Counted from the stretch's first letter, positions 1 to 11,200 are shown. The stretch: 64,000 nucleotides of DNA from JACPNO01 sp963825405 (GCA_963825405.1 CAWGTB010000006.1:404793-468792), one strand, 5' to 3'. The notes: generated from the sequence alone by a model not told the origin. A program made the numbers and translations.

Positions 1-668
1 CTCCGGCGTCTCGCCCACCATGCCGGCGATCAGGTCGATATTGATCTGCGGAAATCCGATGGAGCGCGCGAACTCGTACGCCCGGTCGATTTCCTTGGAA
101 CGATGCGCGCGGCCGTTGATCTTGCAGGATATGATCGTCGAAGTTCTCGATGCCCAGGCTGAGGCGGGTGACGCCCAGCTCCTTGATCACTGTGCAGCTT
201 GCCTTCGGTGAGCGTGCCAGGCTCGCATTCGAAGGTGATTTCCTCGGCCTCGTCCCAGGGCAGCAGCTGCTTCATGCCGTCGACCAGGTGCGTGAGCTGG
301 CTGCGACGAAATATAGGAAGGCGTGCCGCCGCCGAAATAAATGAACTTCGGCTTGCGGCCGCCGATGAAAGGCTTTTGCGAGTAGAGCGTCAGCTCCTGA
401 ATCGCGGCGTCGAGGTAGCGTCTCGATCTCGGCGGCGTTCTTGTCGGTGTAGACCTTGAAATAGCAGAAATGGCAGCGCTTCCGGCAGAACGGAATGTGC
501 AGATAAATGCCGAGCGGCGTTCCCGGAGCCGGCGGACGCTCCAAAGCCGCATAGGCTTCGCTCGACGTGCTCCGGGGTCCAGAACGAATACGGAGGATAG
601 TTGGAGACGAAATAGCTGCCGACTGTGGTCTCTTCCTCGAGAGACACATCCTTCACCTGTTCGGGCAT
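1..668 (-). CDS. Radical SAM coproporphyrinogen III oxidase-like protein (partial, frameshifted)
   Basis: This is the N-terminal part of a radical SAM enzyme of the HemN/HemW-like (COG0635) family; the gene runs off the left edge of the window. The start ATG at 666-668 follows a clear AAAGGTGA ribosome site that overlaps the ftsK stop. The SAM/[4Fe-4S] motif CRKRCHFC (C-x3-C-x2-C) follows GIYLHIPF, and FGGGTPS, the typical glycine-rich SAM-binding strand, comes later. These conserved pieces lie in three different frames, as does EEITFECEPGTL, so at least four single-base indels are present. The family acts in haem synthesis or as haem chaperones; the exact role cannot be told from this fragment. 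It is the last gene of uppP-ftsK-radical SAM. The family call is firm, the substrate is not. Confidence 0.8.
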
Positions 669-674
669 TCACCT

Positions 675-3061
675 TTATCTTAGCGTGTCTTCGACTTCGC
701 GCAGCCAGTCGGGGCGCTTCAGCACTTCGCGCGGCTTGCTGCCGTCGGGCGGACCGATGATGCCGTCGCGGTACATCATGTCGAGAATCCGCGCGGCGCG
801 TCCATAGCCCAGGCGCAGGCGGCGCTGCAGCGTCGAGGTCGACGCCTTGCCCATTTCGAGCACCACGCGCAGCGCTTCCTCGTACATCGGATCCTGCTCG
901 CCGGTGCCCGGTTCCACGTCTGCCGGGCTCTTCGTCGGAGGGCGGGGCGATCAGGTAGCGACTGATCGTACTCCGGCACGGCCTGCTCTTTCCAGAAATC
1001 GACCACGCGGTTGATCTCAGTCTCGGTGACGAACGCGCCGTGTACGCGAATCAGGCGGGAACTGCCCGGCGGCAGGAACAGCATGTCGCCCTTGCCCAGC
1101 AGGTGTTCGGAGCCCATCACGTCCAGAATGGTGCGCGAGTCGACGCGCGTCGCCACGCGGAAGCTGATGCGGGCAGGGAAGTTGGCTTTGATCAGTCCGG
1201 TGATCACGTCGACGCTGGGACGCTGCGTTGCCAGCACCAGGTGCATGCCGACGGCGCGCGCCATCTGCGCCAGGCGCGTGACCGATTCTTCCACGTTGCG
1301 GCCTTCCAGCATCATCAGGTCGGCCAGTTCGTCGATCAGGATCAGAATGTACGGCAGCGGCCGCAGCTCTTCCACCGGCGTCGGCGGCGCATCTTCTTCC
1401 TCGAACAGGCTGCGCGGCTCTTCCTGCAGCTTGCGGATCTTCTTGTTGTACTGATCGATGTTGCGCACGCCCTGTTCGGCCAGCAGGCGCAGGCGGCGCT
1501 CCATTTCGAGCACGGCGTTGCGCAGCGCGTTGGTGGCTTTGCGCGGATCGGTGATCACCGGCGTCAGCAGGTGCGGGATGCCTTCGTACAGTCCGAGCTC
1601 CAGGCGCTTGGGATCGACCATGATCATGCGGACTTCGTCCGGCGTGGACTTATAGAGGATCGACATGATCAGCGAGTTGATCATGACGCTCTTGCCGGAG
1701 CCGGTCGACCCGGCGATCAGCAGGTGCGGCATGGAATCGAGCGCGGCCACCTTGATGCGGCCGTTGATGTCCTTGCCGAGCGAAATCGTCAGTCGCGAAG
1801 CCGAGTTCGGAAATTCTTCGGATTCGAGAATCTGGCGCAGGCTGATCACTTCGCGCCGCGTGTTGGGCACTTCGATGCCGACGGTCGGCTTGCCGGGGAT
1901 GCGCTCGATCAGGATCGATTCGGCTTGCAGGCCCAGGCACAGGTCTTCGGTGAGCGTGGTGATGCGGCTGTACTTGATGCCGGCTTCGGGCTTGAACTCG
2001 AACGTGGTCACCACCGGGCCGGGATTGATTTGCACCACCGAGCCAAGCACGTTGAATTCTTCAAACTTGGACTTGATGCGCACGGCCGTGTTTTTGAGTT
2101 CCTGCTCGTCGTACTCGGTGCGGGCCTGCGGCTCGTTGAGCAATTCAGTGGACGGCAGATGGAACGTGTGGCTGGCCACGGCGGCCGACACCGGCGCTGG
2201 CGCCACGCGCTGGGGGATGGGCCGCTGATTTCGCGGTTCATCGAGCGGGCAGATCGGAATTTCCGCGGGATCCGAAATAGCGACAGGCAGCGGCAGCGGC
2301 TCCGGCTCATCCGCAACGGGTGGATCGAAGGGCAGGGAAGGCGTTTCAAAACGCCGTGAAGTCGCTGGTCCAAGCATATCGGCGCTGACTTCGGCCGCAA
2401 TCTTCGGCCGCGCCATGCGATTCTGCGCATTGGCCTTGGCCTCATCCGCCATTTTCTGCAAACTCTTTTTGCGGCGCTCCTGGAACCACGCGCCGATACG
2501 GGTCAAAAACGGAGCAATGGCACTAATAGGTCCGGCGAACCATGCCGCCAACTTGGACAGCGTAAACGTCGAGACCAGATAAACAGAAACAATCAACGCC
2601 GTCAGGATCAGGACCGCTGCGCCGGTCCGGTTCAAGACGGCAATCAGCGCGCCGCCAAGGCCGGCACCCAACAAGCCGCCAGCGGGTACTCCAAAGATTT
2701 GGAATCCAGACGCCTGGCCCAGGGCCGCGCACACGCTTCCCAGCAACAGTGCGTAGCCGAATATTTTGATGGAAGGCGAATCAATCGACTCCGAGCGAAT
2801 CCATTTCCAGCCGAGCAGAAATGCCGCCATCGGAAACAGCAACGCCGCCAATCCGAAGGCCTGCCACATCACGTCCGCCACGTAGGAACCGGCGTAACCG
2901 GCGAGATTTTTGGGATTGATCGCGCCCGTGGCGGTATCCCACGAAGGATCAGACGGGTGGTAGGAGACCAGGCTGAACAGAGTCAGCAGCCCCAAAGCGA
3001 GGAGCAGGAATCCTGTGACCTCGTTAAGGCGTTTGGACGGAGTCGGTAATAAGAGCTTCAT
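675..3061 (-). CDS. ftsK: DNA translocase FtsK (C-terminus frameshifted)
   Basis: Septum-anchored DNA pump that moves chromosome termini and activates dimer resolution at division. Four or five hydrophobic segments occupy residues about 15-165, followed by a short Pro-rich linker and the motor. The Walker A motif GSTGSGKS is near residue 450 and the Walker B-like stretch ILILIDELADLM near 573; ATQRPSVDVITGLIKANFP is also typical. The reading frame breaks near 920-950. The winged-helix gamma domain (MYEEALRVVLEMGKASTSTL, then LRLGYGRAARILDMM) continues in another frame to the stop at 675-677. The linker between membrane and motor is short, so the protein is about 795 residues, shorter than E. 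coli FtsK. Its ATG overlaps the uppP stop (ATGA), which suggests translational coupling. Confidence 0.95.
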
Positions 3062-3888
3062 CCCGCTGGCGGGCGGGAAGCAGCCAGAGCAATCACCATT
3101 ATGCCAAAGATGATCCGATAGTAAACGAAGAATTTCAAGGTGCGGTGCTGTAAAAATCGCAGGAACAGGCCGATCACAACCATTCCTGTCACTGCACTGA
3201 GAACGATTCCCAGCAGAAACGGTGTGCGCATGTCGGCCGGAATGCCGCCGTGCTTGAGCAAATCGTAGAAGCTTTTAGCGGCGGCGCCGGCGATGGCCGG
3301 GGTTGACAGCAGGAACGAAAAGCGCGCCGCCGCTACGCGATCTAAATTGCGGAACAGGCCGGCGGTGATGGTGACACCGCTGCGCGAGACACCCGGCACG
3401 ACTGCTAGCCGCCTGCGCCACGCCGATCGCAATCGAATCGGAGAGCGTTACGTGTCCCAGGTCGCGGCCATGGGCGGTGCCCCGATCGGCGAGCCACATC
3501 AGCATGCCTACCACGATCATCATCGCTCCCATAAGGTACGGATTCCGCCAGGTGGATTCCGCCTGTTTGCCGAACAAGACCCCGGCGATGCCGACCGGGA
3601 TCGACCCCGCCGCCAAAAGCCACAGCAGCATCGGATTGCCCTTGAGCGACTGGTCATCGCCGAAATTGATTCCAAAGCCCTGCGCGATAATTTGCAGCCA
3701 GTCGCGAAAGAAGTACACCAGCAGCCGCGATCAGCGTGCCCACGTGCAGGGCGATATCGAAGGTGAGACCCTGGTCGGCCCAGCCCAGCAGCCAGGGCGC
3801 GAGCGCCAGGTGCGCGGTGCTGCTGACCGGCAGGAATTCGGTTATTCCCTGAATAATGGATAAGAACGACGACTTGGAAAAGCGGCAT
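3058..3888 (-). CDS. uppP: Undecaprenyl-diphosphatase UppP (three frameshifts)
   Basis: Membrane phosphatase that recycles undecaprenyl diphosphate to the lipid carrier of peptidoglycan synthesis and gives bacitracin tolerance. Family landmarks are MPLFQVVVL at the start, IIQGITEFLPVSSTAHL near residue 12, and PGVSRSGVTITAGL, the second catalytic loop. They lie in different frames, with breaks near 3862 (one extra A), 3718 and 3415. Corrected length is about 276 residues, normal for the family. The start at 3886-3888 is chosen because MPLFQVVVL matches the usual N-terminus; no good ribosome site is visible. The stop overlaps the ftsK start. It is divergent from pyk with only 29 bp between the start codons. 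Confidence 0.93.
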
Positions 3889-3917
3889 GATGGCAAAATG
3901 AATGGTAACCCGCCGCT

Positions 3918-5533
3918 ATGCCGAATACCAAGATCGTCGCCACGCTAGGGCCGGCTAGCGATTCCCCCGCCGTGCTTGCGCGAATTGATGGCCGCCGGCG
4001 TGGATGTTTTTCGCCTGAACGCTTCGCATGGCACGCAGACAGCAGATGGCCGAGCGAATCCCCGCCGTCGCGGGCTCTGGCGGTTGAAGCCGGGCGCGAT
4101 GCCGGCGATACTGCTCGACTTGCAAGGCCCGAAGATTCGCCTGGGCCAATTCGAAAAAGAGAACTGCGAGATCCCGACCGGCGGCGAGTTCACGATCACA
4201 GTCGAAAAGGTTCTGGGCAATGCACAACGCGCCTCGACCGGCTTTGCCGCCTTCGCGAGCGAAGTGAAGCCGGGAGCGCGCGTGCTACTGGCCGATGGCG
4301 CGGTGGTGCTGGAGGCGCTCGAAAGCGACGGCGTCGCGGTGCGCTGCCGCGTGATCTCGGGCGGGATGGTGGGCAGCAACAAAGGCATCAATCTGCCGGG
4401 CGTGGCGCTGAATGTTGAATCGGTAACCCCAAAAGATCTCGCTGATTTGCAATTCGGCCTGGAGGCCGGTGTCGATTTGGTCGCGCTTTCTTTCGTGCGC
4501 CGCGCCGATGACGTTACGCGCTTGCGCGAGCACCTTGGTGGACGTTCGGTTCCGGTCATCGCCAAAATCGAGAAGCCGGAAGCCTGGGAGCACATCGATG
4601 AAATCCTGGATGACGCCGACGGCGTGATGGTGGCGCGCGGCGATCTGGGTGTCGAAATGGCGCTGGAACGCGTGCCGCCGATGCAGAAAGCCATCATCGC
4701 GCCGTGCCCGCAAACGGGGGAAGTTCGCAATCACCGCCACGCAGATGCTGGAATCCATGATTGAGCATCCAGCCCCCACACGCGCCGAAGTCAGCGACGT
4801 GGCCAACGCGATTTACGACGGCACCGACGCCGTGATGCTCTCGGCCGAGACATCGACCGGCAAGTATCCCGCCGCTGCCGTGCGTTACATGGCCCGCATC
4901 GCCCACGAAGCCGAAGCCTCTATCAATAAGACCGGGTTCCGCGATCTCGATCCCAGCCCCGATCCCCCGCACGCCGAGATTGTGGCCGACGCCGCCTATC
5001 ACGCCGCCCGCGCCGCGCGCGTGAATGCGATTGTAGTGTTCACCAGCGGCGGGTCGAGCGCGCGCCTGGTTTCGCGCTACCGCCCACCGGTCCCGATTTA
5101 TGCCATCACGGGCAGCGCGGCAGTGGGGCGCAGGCTGCTTATCCAATATGGTGTGTTTCCGCTGCTCGCGCCGGACGTGGGCTCAACCGACGAAATGCTG
5201 GCGCAAATGGACCGGCTGCTGGTCGACCGCGGCTTGCTTAAGCCCGGGCAGTTGGTGGTGTTCGTGGCCGGCCAGCCGATCGGGCGGGCGGGGACTACGA
5301 ATTTGATGAAGCTGCACCGGATCGGGGAGCTGGATGGCGATAATGTAAATAGTTGGGAACCGCATGCGGGACGAAAAGCCATTATCTCAGATTTCGTGGC
5401 GTGGTTCAATTTCTGCGGAGGTGTAAATACCGTGAAGCCGTTGCAATGCTCACCACAGCGTTGCGGGCGATTGACTGGGATATTCGCAATCATCGCGACG
5501 TTCGGACTGGGGACGCCGCCGTCCAAATCGTGA
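3918..5533 (+). CDS. pyk: Pyruvate kinase (multiple frameshifts)
   Basis: Last step of glycolysis: phosphoenolpyruvate plus ADP gives pyruvate plus ATP. The N-terminal MPNTKIVATLGPAS, DVFRLNASHG, ILLDLQGPKIR, the active-site stretch VIAKIEKPEAWEHIDEI, GVMVARGDLGVE, ITATQMLESMI and GTTNLMKLHRIGEL are all present and in order. They alternate among three frames, with breaks near 3970, 4045, 4075, 4105 and 4712. Five intact conserved blocks with no missing domain argue for sequencing indels, not decay. The family normally ends close to MKLHRIGEL (about 5335). The open frame runs on to 5533 with unrelated sequence, so the true stop is probably near 5345 with one more indel. Divergent from uppP. 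Confidence 0.9.
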
Positions 5534-5758
5534 TAATCGTGGCGCTGCTGTTGGTGGTTCTTGAGGCTTGTTTTACAGCCACAGTATTGGCCATCGAGAG
5601 CCTCGGGCCTTTTGCCTTGATGTCTGGAAGCCAAGTCGTTTCCCTGTCGAAAGATCGAAATGGGTGCCAAAGGCGTGCCTGAGATGCCCGCCACGCCGCA
5701 ATTTTCACCGCGGACCCCTATCGAAAGTCTCTCGGATCGCCTGAGGAGGCAAGAATAA

Positions 5759-6055
5759 ATGATCGTGGGCACGGGCCACCTCGCTTCCTGCATATCAGCT
5801 TCTCGAACTCCCTCGCTATTTTTTGACATCAGTGCCATCGAAAGAGCCTTTGATGCGGGCGATGGGACGTGGATAAGATACGCGCGAAACTGCTGGATGG
5901 TTCAGACTTACCAGACGTCAGAACAATGGCGCGAACGCATCAGAGCGATTCCTGCGATTGGTGCTGAGGCAAGCATCCTCATCATCGAATTCGACCCTCA
6001 CCGGACCGACGGGTATCTTGAGGAGTGGGCCTGGAAGTGGCTCCATCGAGCATAA
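5759..6055 (+). CDS. Small hypothetical protein (possibly SinR/Cas2-like fold)
   Basis: Short gene with a good GAGGAGG ribosome site just before ATG 5759. The C-terminal half, CWMVQTYQTSEQW followed by ILIIEFDP and a final W-x-W-K-W-L, resembles small SinR-family ferredoxin-fold proteins, but only faintly. The N-terminal part probably has an indel in a run of six T at about 5816-5821: with five T the reading becomes HISFSNSLAIFDISAIERA, which is more protein-like than the listed frame. The stretch between the pyk end and this gene (5534-5758) holds nothing I recognise. Function unknown; the gene itself is moderately likely. Confidence 0.4.
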   Translation: MIVGTGHLASCISASRTPSLFFDISAIERAFDAGDGTWIRYARNCWMVQTYQTSEQWRERIRAIPAIGAEASILIIEFDPHRTDGYLEEWAWKWLHRA

Positions 6056-6143
6056 GGCTCGGTAAGGCTCCTCGGAAGCTACCCCCTCCTAGCGCCCGTC
6101 ACGATTTTGTGTTAATCTTTGTCTAGTCCCAAGTTCGATGCTC

Positions 6144-6186
6144 AGTGGGAGGTCTGCGCCATTGGCGATGGACCGTTCGCACCAAT
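6144..6186 (+). promoter_or_regulatory. Putative ribosomal protein L1 mRNA-binding site (autoregulatory)
   Basis: GTGGGAGGTC at 6145-6154 faces GATGGACC at 6167-6174 across a CGCC-ATT-GGCG hairpin, with an outer TGG/CCA pairing reaching 6184. This resembles the L1-binding region of 23S rRNA (GUGGGAGG... AUGGA.CC ... CCA), the structure that L1-controlled mRNAs are known to mimic. It ends a few bases before the rplA ribosome site (GAGGAAAG), so L1 binding would mask initiation. The sequence match is seen directly; function is inferred. It normally sits before rplK, which is absent here. Confidence 0.6.
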
Positions 6187-6194
6187 GAGGAAAG

Positions 6195-6905
6195 ATGGCT
6201 AGAAAACCAGGCAAACAATATCAAGCTGCGGCCAAACAGGTGGAGACGCGTCTGTACCTGTTGGAACACGCTGTTCCGCTGCTGCAGAAAATCAAGTACG
6301 CCAAGTTCGATGAAACGGTGGAAGTCCACCTCAGTCTTGGCGTCGATCCCAAGCACGCTGACCAGATGGTCCGCGGCACGGTGGTGATGCCGAACGGTCT
6401 TGGCAAGTCCAAGAAAGTTTTGGTCATCGCCAGCGGCGACAAACAGAAAGAAGCCACGGAAGCCGGCGCCGATCTCGTAGGCGGCGACGACATGGTCAAC
6501 AAGATCCAGACCGAAAGCTGGACTGATTTTGACGCGGTGATCGCGACGCCGGACATGATGCGTTCCGTAGGTAAACTCGGCAAGGTGCTGGGGCCGCGCG
6601 GCCTCATGCCCAATCCGAAGACCGGCACGGTGACTACCGATGTCGCCAAGGCCATTCGCGAAATCAAAGCCGGTAAAGTCGAGTTCCGCGTCGACAAGAC
6701 CGGCATTATTCATGCGCCGGTGGGCAAGATCAGTTTCGCCACCGACAAGCTCATTGAAAACGCGGCCAGCCTGATTTCTGCCGTGCTGAAAGCCAAGCCG
6801 GCGGCGGCCAAGGGCAAGTACGTCAAGAGCGCGACGATCTGCTCCACCATGAGCCCGGGCGTGGGCCTCGACGTTTCTGAAATGAGCGCCAAGGCAGCGT
6901 TGTAG
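6195..6905 (+). CDS. rplA: 50S ribosomal protein L1
   Basis: Binds the 23S L1 stalk, helps E-site tRNA release, and represses its own mRNA in many bacteria. 236 residues, the normal length. Conserved features are YAKFDETVEVHLSLGVDPKH, LGPRGLMPNPKTGTVT (the family signature, about residues 134-149) and the C-terminal SATICSTMSPGVGLD. The ATG at 6195 follows GAGGAAAG. First gene of rplA-rplJ-rplL-rpoB-rpoC; rplK, nusG and secE, usually immediately upstream, are not in the window. The candidate L1 site lies directly before it. Confidence 0.98.
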   Translation: MARKPGKQYQAAAKQVETRLYLLEHAVPLLQKIKYAKFDETVEVHLSLGVDPKHADQMVRGTVVMPNGLGKSKKVLVIASGDKQKEATEAGADLVGGDDMVNKIQTESWTDFDAVIATPDMMRSVGKLGKVLGPRGLMPNPKTGTVTTDVAKAIREIKAGKVEFRVDKTGIIHAPVGKISFATDKLIENAASLISAVLKAKPAAAKGKYVKSATICSTMSPGVGLDVSEMSAKAAL

Positions 6906-6924
6906 CCGGCGGGAAAGGTTCATC

Positions 6925-7449
6925 ATGAAAAAGAAGGAAGACAAGAAGAAGGACCTCGAAGCGCTGCGCAAGGATCTGGAGACGCTCAAAAACCTGTTCG
7001 TCACCGGCTATGAAAAGCTGCGTGTCGAGCAGGATTTCGAGCTGCGCAAAGTGGTGCGGGCTTCGGGCGGCACCTACAGGGTCGTCAAGAACAATCTGGC
7101 GGAAATCGCGTCGCAGGGCACGCCTGCCGAGCCGGTGCTGACCGGGCTCAAAGGCATGACGTCGCTGGCCTACACGTCGGCCGATCCGGTGGCGCTGGCT
7201 AAAGCGCTCACGGCTTACGCCAAGCTGAATCCGAGTTTCACCTTTAAAGCCGGCCTGGTCGAGGGCCGCGTTTTCGATATTAAAGGCATCCAGGCGCTGG
7301 CCACGATGCCGGCCAAGGAAGAGATTCTGGCCAAGCTGCTGTTCCTGATCAACGCGCCGGCGCAGCGGCTGGTCACGGTGACCAACCAGGTGGGACGCAA
7401 TCTGGCGGTGGTGATCGATCAGGCGGTCAAAGAGAACAAGTTTAGTTAA
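6925..7449 (+). CDS. rplJ: 50S ribosomal protein L10
   Basis: Base of the L7/L12 stalk, anchoring L12 dimers to 23S rRNA. 174 residues, normal. The lysine-rich N-terminus, the RAS-GGTYRVVKNNLAEIA RNA-binding segment and TSLAYTSADPVALAKAL are typical. The ATG at 6925 follows GGGAAAGG. Only 19 bp separate it from rplA, so there is no room for the classic long rplJ leader that L10-L12 uses for feedback; co-translation with rplA is likely. Confidence 0.97.
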   Translation: MKKKEDKKKDLEALRKDLETLKNLFVTGYEKLRVEQDFELRKVVRASGGTYRVVKNNLAEIASQGTPAEPVLTGLKGMTSLAYTSADPVALAKALTAYAKLNPSFTFKAGLVEGRVFDIKGIQALATMPAKEEILAKLLFLINAPAQRLVTVTNQVGRNLAVVIDQAVKENKFS

Positions 7450-7472
7450 CGCATTCAGGAGAGTCATTCGAA

Positions 7473-7853
7473 ATGGCGGATATCAACGCAATCGCAGAAC
7501 AGATTCAAGGTTTGACCTTGCTCGAAGCTTCGCAACTGGTCAAGCTGCTGGAAGAAAAGCTGGGCGTTTCGGCAGCGGCAGCAGCTCCGGTGATGGTGGC
7601 CGGTGGCGCAGCGGCGGCAGCAGCTCCGGCGGTGGAGGAGAAGACCGAATTCGCGGTCGTCCTCATGGCGGCCGGCGCCAACAAGATCAACGTGATTAAA
7701 GCCGTGCGCGAAGTCACCAACCTGGGTCTGAAGGAAGCTAAGGATCTGGTTGACGGCGCGCCCAAGCCGGTTAAAGAAGGCATCAGCAAGGACGAAGCCG
7801 AGACCATCCGGAAAAAATTCGCCGACGCCGGCGCTACTGTCGAAGTGAAGTAG
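7473..7853 (+). CDS. rplL: 50S ribosomal protein L7/L12
   Basis: Multicopy stalk protein that recruits translation factors. 126 residues. It has the N-terminal dimerisation/L10-binding helices (LTLLEASQLVKLLEEKLGV), an Ala-rich hinge at about 36-52, and the C-terminal factor-binding domain with KINVIKAVREVTNLGLKEAK and a final VEVK. A strong CAGGAGAG ribosome site precedes ATG 7473. It lies 23 bp after rplJ. Confidence 0.98.
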   Translation: MADINAIAEQIQGLTLLEASQLVKLLEEKLGVSAAAAAPVMVAGGAAAAAAPAVEEKTEFAVVLMAAGANKINVIKAVREVTNLGLKEAKDLVDGAPKPVKEGISKDEAETIRKKFADAGATVEVK

Positions 7854-8230
7854 CGGCGGGCGTTTTGGCCCGTATTTGACGCAAGTCGAGTGTTTTGGTA
7901 AGCTTAAGTCATTGGCCTTAGGACTGAACCGGGTACTTCCCGGATTGGTGACTGTGAATCTGGGATTCTGGCATTTTGATTGCAGTGCGCTGGGAACTGC
8001 ACAGAGGGGATTTCTGTGCTCTTTCGCTCCGGCTACTCGCGGCCCGAATTTCTCTGCCTTCTTTCGCTTCCTTGTCTCACATTTTGGAGACCCGACGATT
8101 GGCTCCAGTCTTGCGTTTGCTACTCAGAGTGCGGCGGACCCGGCGGCAGTGTGTGAGCGCGGTCCGTTCGCGTGTGTGCTCTTCTAACTCGAGTGTTGAG
8201 CTTTGACGTACGGCCCTCTTGGAGTAAAGA
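7854..8230 (+). other. rplL-rpoB intergenic leader
   Basis: A 377-bp gap without a credible gene; the short open frames in it have no family features. Just after the rplL stop is a 5-bp hairpin, CGGGC-GTTTTG-GCCCG at 7857-7872, without a clear U-tract. This could be the attenuator that commonly reduces transcription between L12 and RNA polymerase genes. The rpoB ribosome site (TTGGAG) lies at the right end. I see no strong internal promoter. Confidence 0.5.
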
Positions 8231-11200
8231 ATGAATAGCCAGCATAACGGCGCCGCTCCCGAGCGAGTGGATTTCTCGAAGATCAAGACCTCCATTCCGA
8301 TTCCGAACCTGATCGAGGTTCAGAAGAAATCGTACGAACGTTTTCTGCAGATGGAATTACTGCCGAGCGAGCGCGACGACGCCGGCCTGCAGACCGTTTT
8401 CAATTCCGTTTTCCCGATCTCCGATTTCCGCGGCGTCAGCCAGTTGGAATTCGTGGACTATTCGATCGGCAACTGGGAATGCAAATGCGGCAACCTGAAA
8501 GGGCTGCATCATCTGCGTTCCACTTGCCGCAACCCGGCCTGCGGCGCGACCATTCGCACCGATCCTTTCCACGCCGGCGATGTGTTGTGTCATCACTGCG
8601 GAACGTTCAACAAGAACATCGTCACGTTCTGCAACAAGTGCGGCGATCCGGTCGGCTTGCAGTTGAAATACGACATGGTGGAGTGCCAGGAGCGCGGCAT
8701 GACATACGCCGCTCCGCTCAAAGTCACCATCCGTCTCACGGTTTACGCCAAGGATCCCGAAACCGGCGCGAAAAGCGTCCGCGACATCAAGGAGCAGGAA
8801 GTCTTCTTCGGCGAAATTCCGCTGATGACCGACAACGGCACCTTCATCATCAACGGCACCGAGCGCGTCATCGTGTCGCAGTTGCACCGCTCGCCCGGCG
8901 TGTTCTTCGAGCGCGTTCCGGCGCAGGGTTATTTCCTCGGCAAGATCATTCCCTACCGCGGCAGCTGGGTCGAGTTCGAATACGACCTCAAGAACCTGCT
9001 CTACGTGCGCATCGACCGCAAACGCAAGTTTTATGGTTCGGTGTTTCTGCGCGCCCTCGGCCTCAAAACCGACGAACAGATTCTGCGTACGTTCTACCGC
9101 ATCGACAAAATCCAGGTCAAAGACAAGAAGCTGTTCTGGGTAGTCGACGACGGTTTGATCGGCCTCAAGCTTTCCCACGCCATTTCGACCAAGAGCGGGG
9201 AAACCGTGGTCGGGCAGGGCAAGAAGATCACCTCTTCGCTGATGAAGGAAATTCAAAAGGCGAAGATCACCCAGGTGGAAGTTGCGCCCAACGATCTGGA
9301 AGGCGCCTACATCGCCGCCGATGTCGTCGATATGTCGACCGGCGAAGTGATGATCGACGCCAATCAGGAACTCACCACCGTTGGCGTCGGCAGGTTGCTC
9401 GAAGCGGGCATCGACAGCTTCGAGATTTTCTTCCCCGAGCGCGATGAAGTGGGCACGGTGATTTCGTCCACCCTGCGCAAAGACGCCTGCAAGACCCAGA
9501 ACGAAGCGCTGATCGAAATTTACCGCAAGCTGCGTCCCGGCGATCCGCCGACGCTCGACACCGCCACCCAATTGTTCCAGGGCATGTTCTTCGACGCCCG
9601 CAAGTACGATTTCTCGCGCGTCGGCCGCATGAAGTTCAACATCAAACTGTTCGATCGCGCCGACGCTACGCCGCTCGAAAAGCGCACGCTCGATCCCGAC
9701 GATTTCTTCGGGACCATCCGCTACCTGCTGAAATTGCGCAAAGGCATCGGCTCGGTGGACGATATCGATCACCTCGGCAACCGCCGCGTGCGCGCGGTCG
9801 GTGAGTTGCTGGAAAACCAGTTCCGCATTGGCCTGGTGCGCATGGAGCGCGCCATCAAAGAAAAGATGTCGGTGTACCAGGAAATGTCGACGGCCATGCC
9901 GCACGACCTGGTAAACGCCAAGCCGGTCATGGCGGCGATCCGCGAATTCTTCGGATCGAGCCAGCTCTCGCAGTTCATGGATCAGACCAATCCGCTCTCC
10001 GAGATCACGCACAAACGGCGTCTCTCGGCTCTTGGACCAGGCGGTCTGTCACGCGAGCGCGCCGGGTTCGAAGTGCGCGACGTGCATCCTACCCACTACG
10101 GCCGCATTTGCCCGATCGAAACGCCGGAAGGTCCGAACATCGGATTGATTTCGTCGCTGTCGTGCTTTGCGCGCATCAACGAATACGGCTTCATCGAGAG
10201 CCCGTACCGCAAGGTGCTCAAGGGCGTGGTGGTCGACGAAATCAAGATCCTGAATCCGGGCGACACGCCTTATAAGGTCGGCGATATCATTCGCCGCGGG
10301 GAAACCGAAAAGGCCAATCGCGATCTCAGCGCCAAGAAGCAGCACGCGGAGTACGAAGCCCACTGCGAATACCTGTCGGCGTGGGAAGAAGACAAGTACA
10401 TCATCGCGCAGGCCAACGTCGAACTGGACGAAAAAGGCCGCATCGTAACCGATCTGGCCAATGCGCGCCAGGCCGGCAACTTCGTGCTGAAACATCGCGA
10501 CGAGATTGAGTACATCGACGTCAGTCCCAAGCAGCTGGTCTCGGTCGCGGCCAGTTTGATTCCGTTCCTGGAAAACGACGACGCCAACCGCGCACTGATG
10601 GGATCGAACATGCAGCGGCAGGCGGTTCCGCTGCTGCGCGCCGACGCTCCTTACGTGGGCACGGGCATGGAGAGCGTGACGGCGCGCGATTCGGGCGCGG
10701 TCGTGCTTTGCAAACGGCCCGGCGTCGTCGATTCGGTCGACTCCGAGCGCATCATCGTACGCGTGGAAGGCGGGGCGCATGAAGGCCAGCTCTCGCGCGA
10801 AGTGGGCGCGGACATTTACCAGCTCACCAAGTTCAAGCGTTCCAACCAAAACACCTGCATCAACCAGAAGCCCATCGTTTTCGCCGGGCAGCGTGTCGGC
10901 AAAGGCGAAGTGCTGGCCGACGGTCCTTGCACCGACCGCGGCGAACTGGCGCTGGGACGCAACGTGCTGGTGGCATTCATGCCCTGGCGCGGCTGCAACT
11001 TTGAGGACGCAATCCTGGTCAGCGAAAAGTTGATCAAGGACGACTACTACACTTCGATCCACATCGAGGAATTCGAAATCGAATCGCGCGACACCAAGCT
11101 TGGACCGGAAGAAATCACGCGCGACATTCCGAACATTGCCGATTCGTTCCTGCGCAATCTGGACGAAAGCGGCGTGATTCGCATCGGCGCCACCGTGAAG

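Noticed and set aside
1040..2359. 439-residue plus-strand frame over ftsK
   Set aside because: Antisense shadow; composition typical of reversed high-GC coding sequence.
3918..5350. Selenocysteine or programmed frameshifting as the cause of the broken genes
   Set aside because: The conserved pieces change frame, not simply pass a TGA; indel positions are random and often in homopolymers.
7876..8187. Short open frames in the rplL-rpoB gap
   Set aside because: No ribosome site, no recognisable domain; the region fits an untranslated leader.
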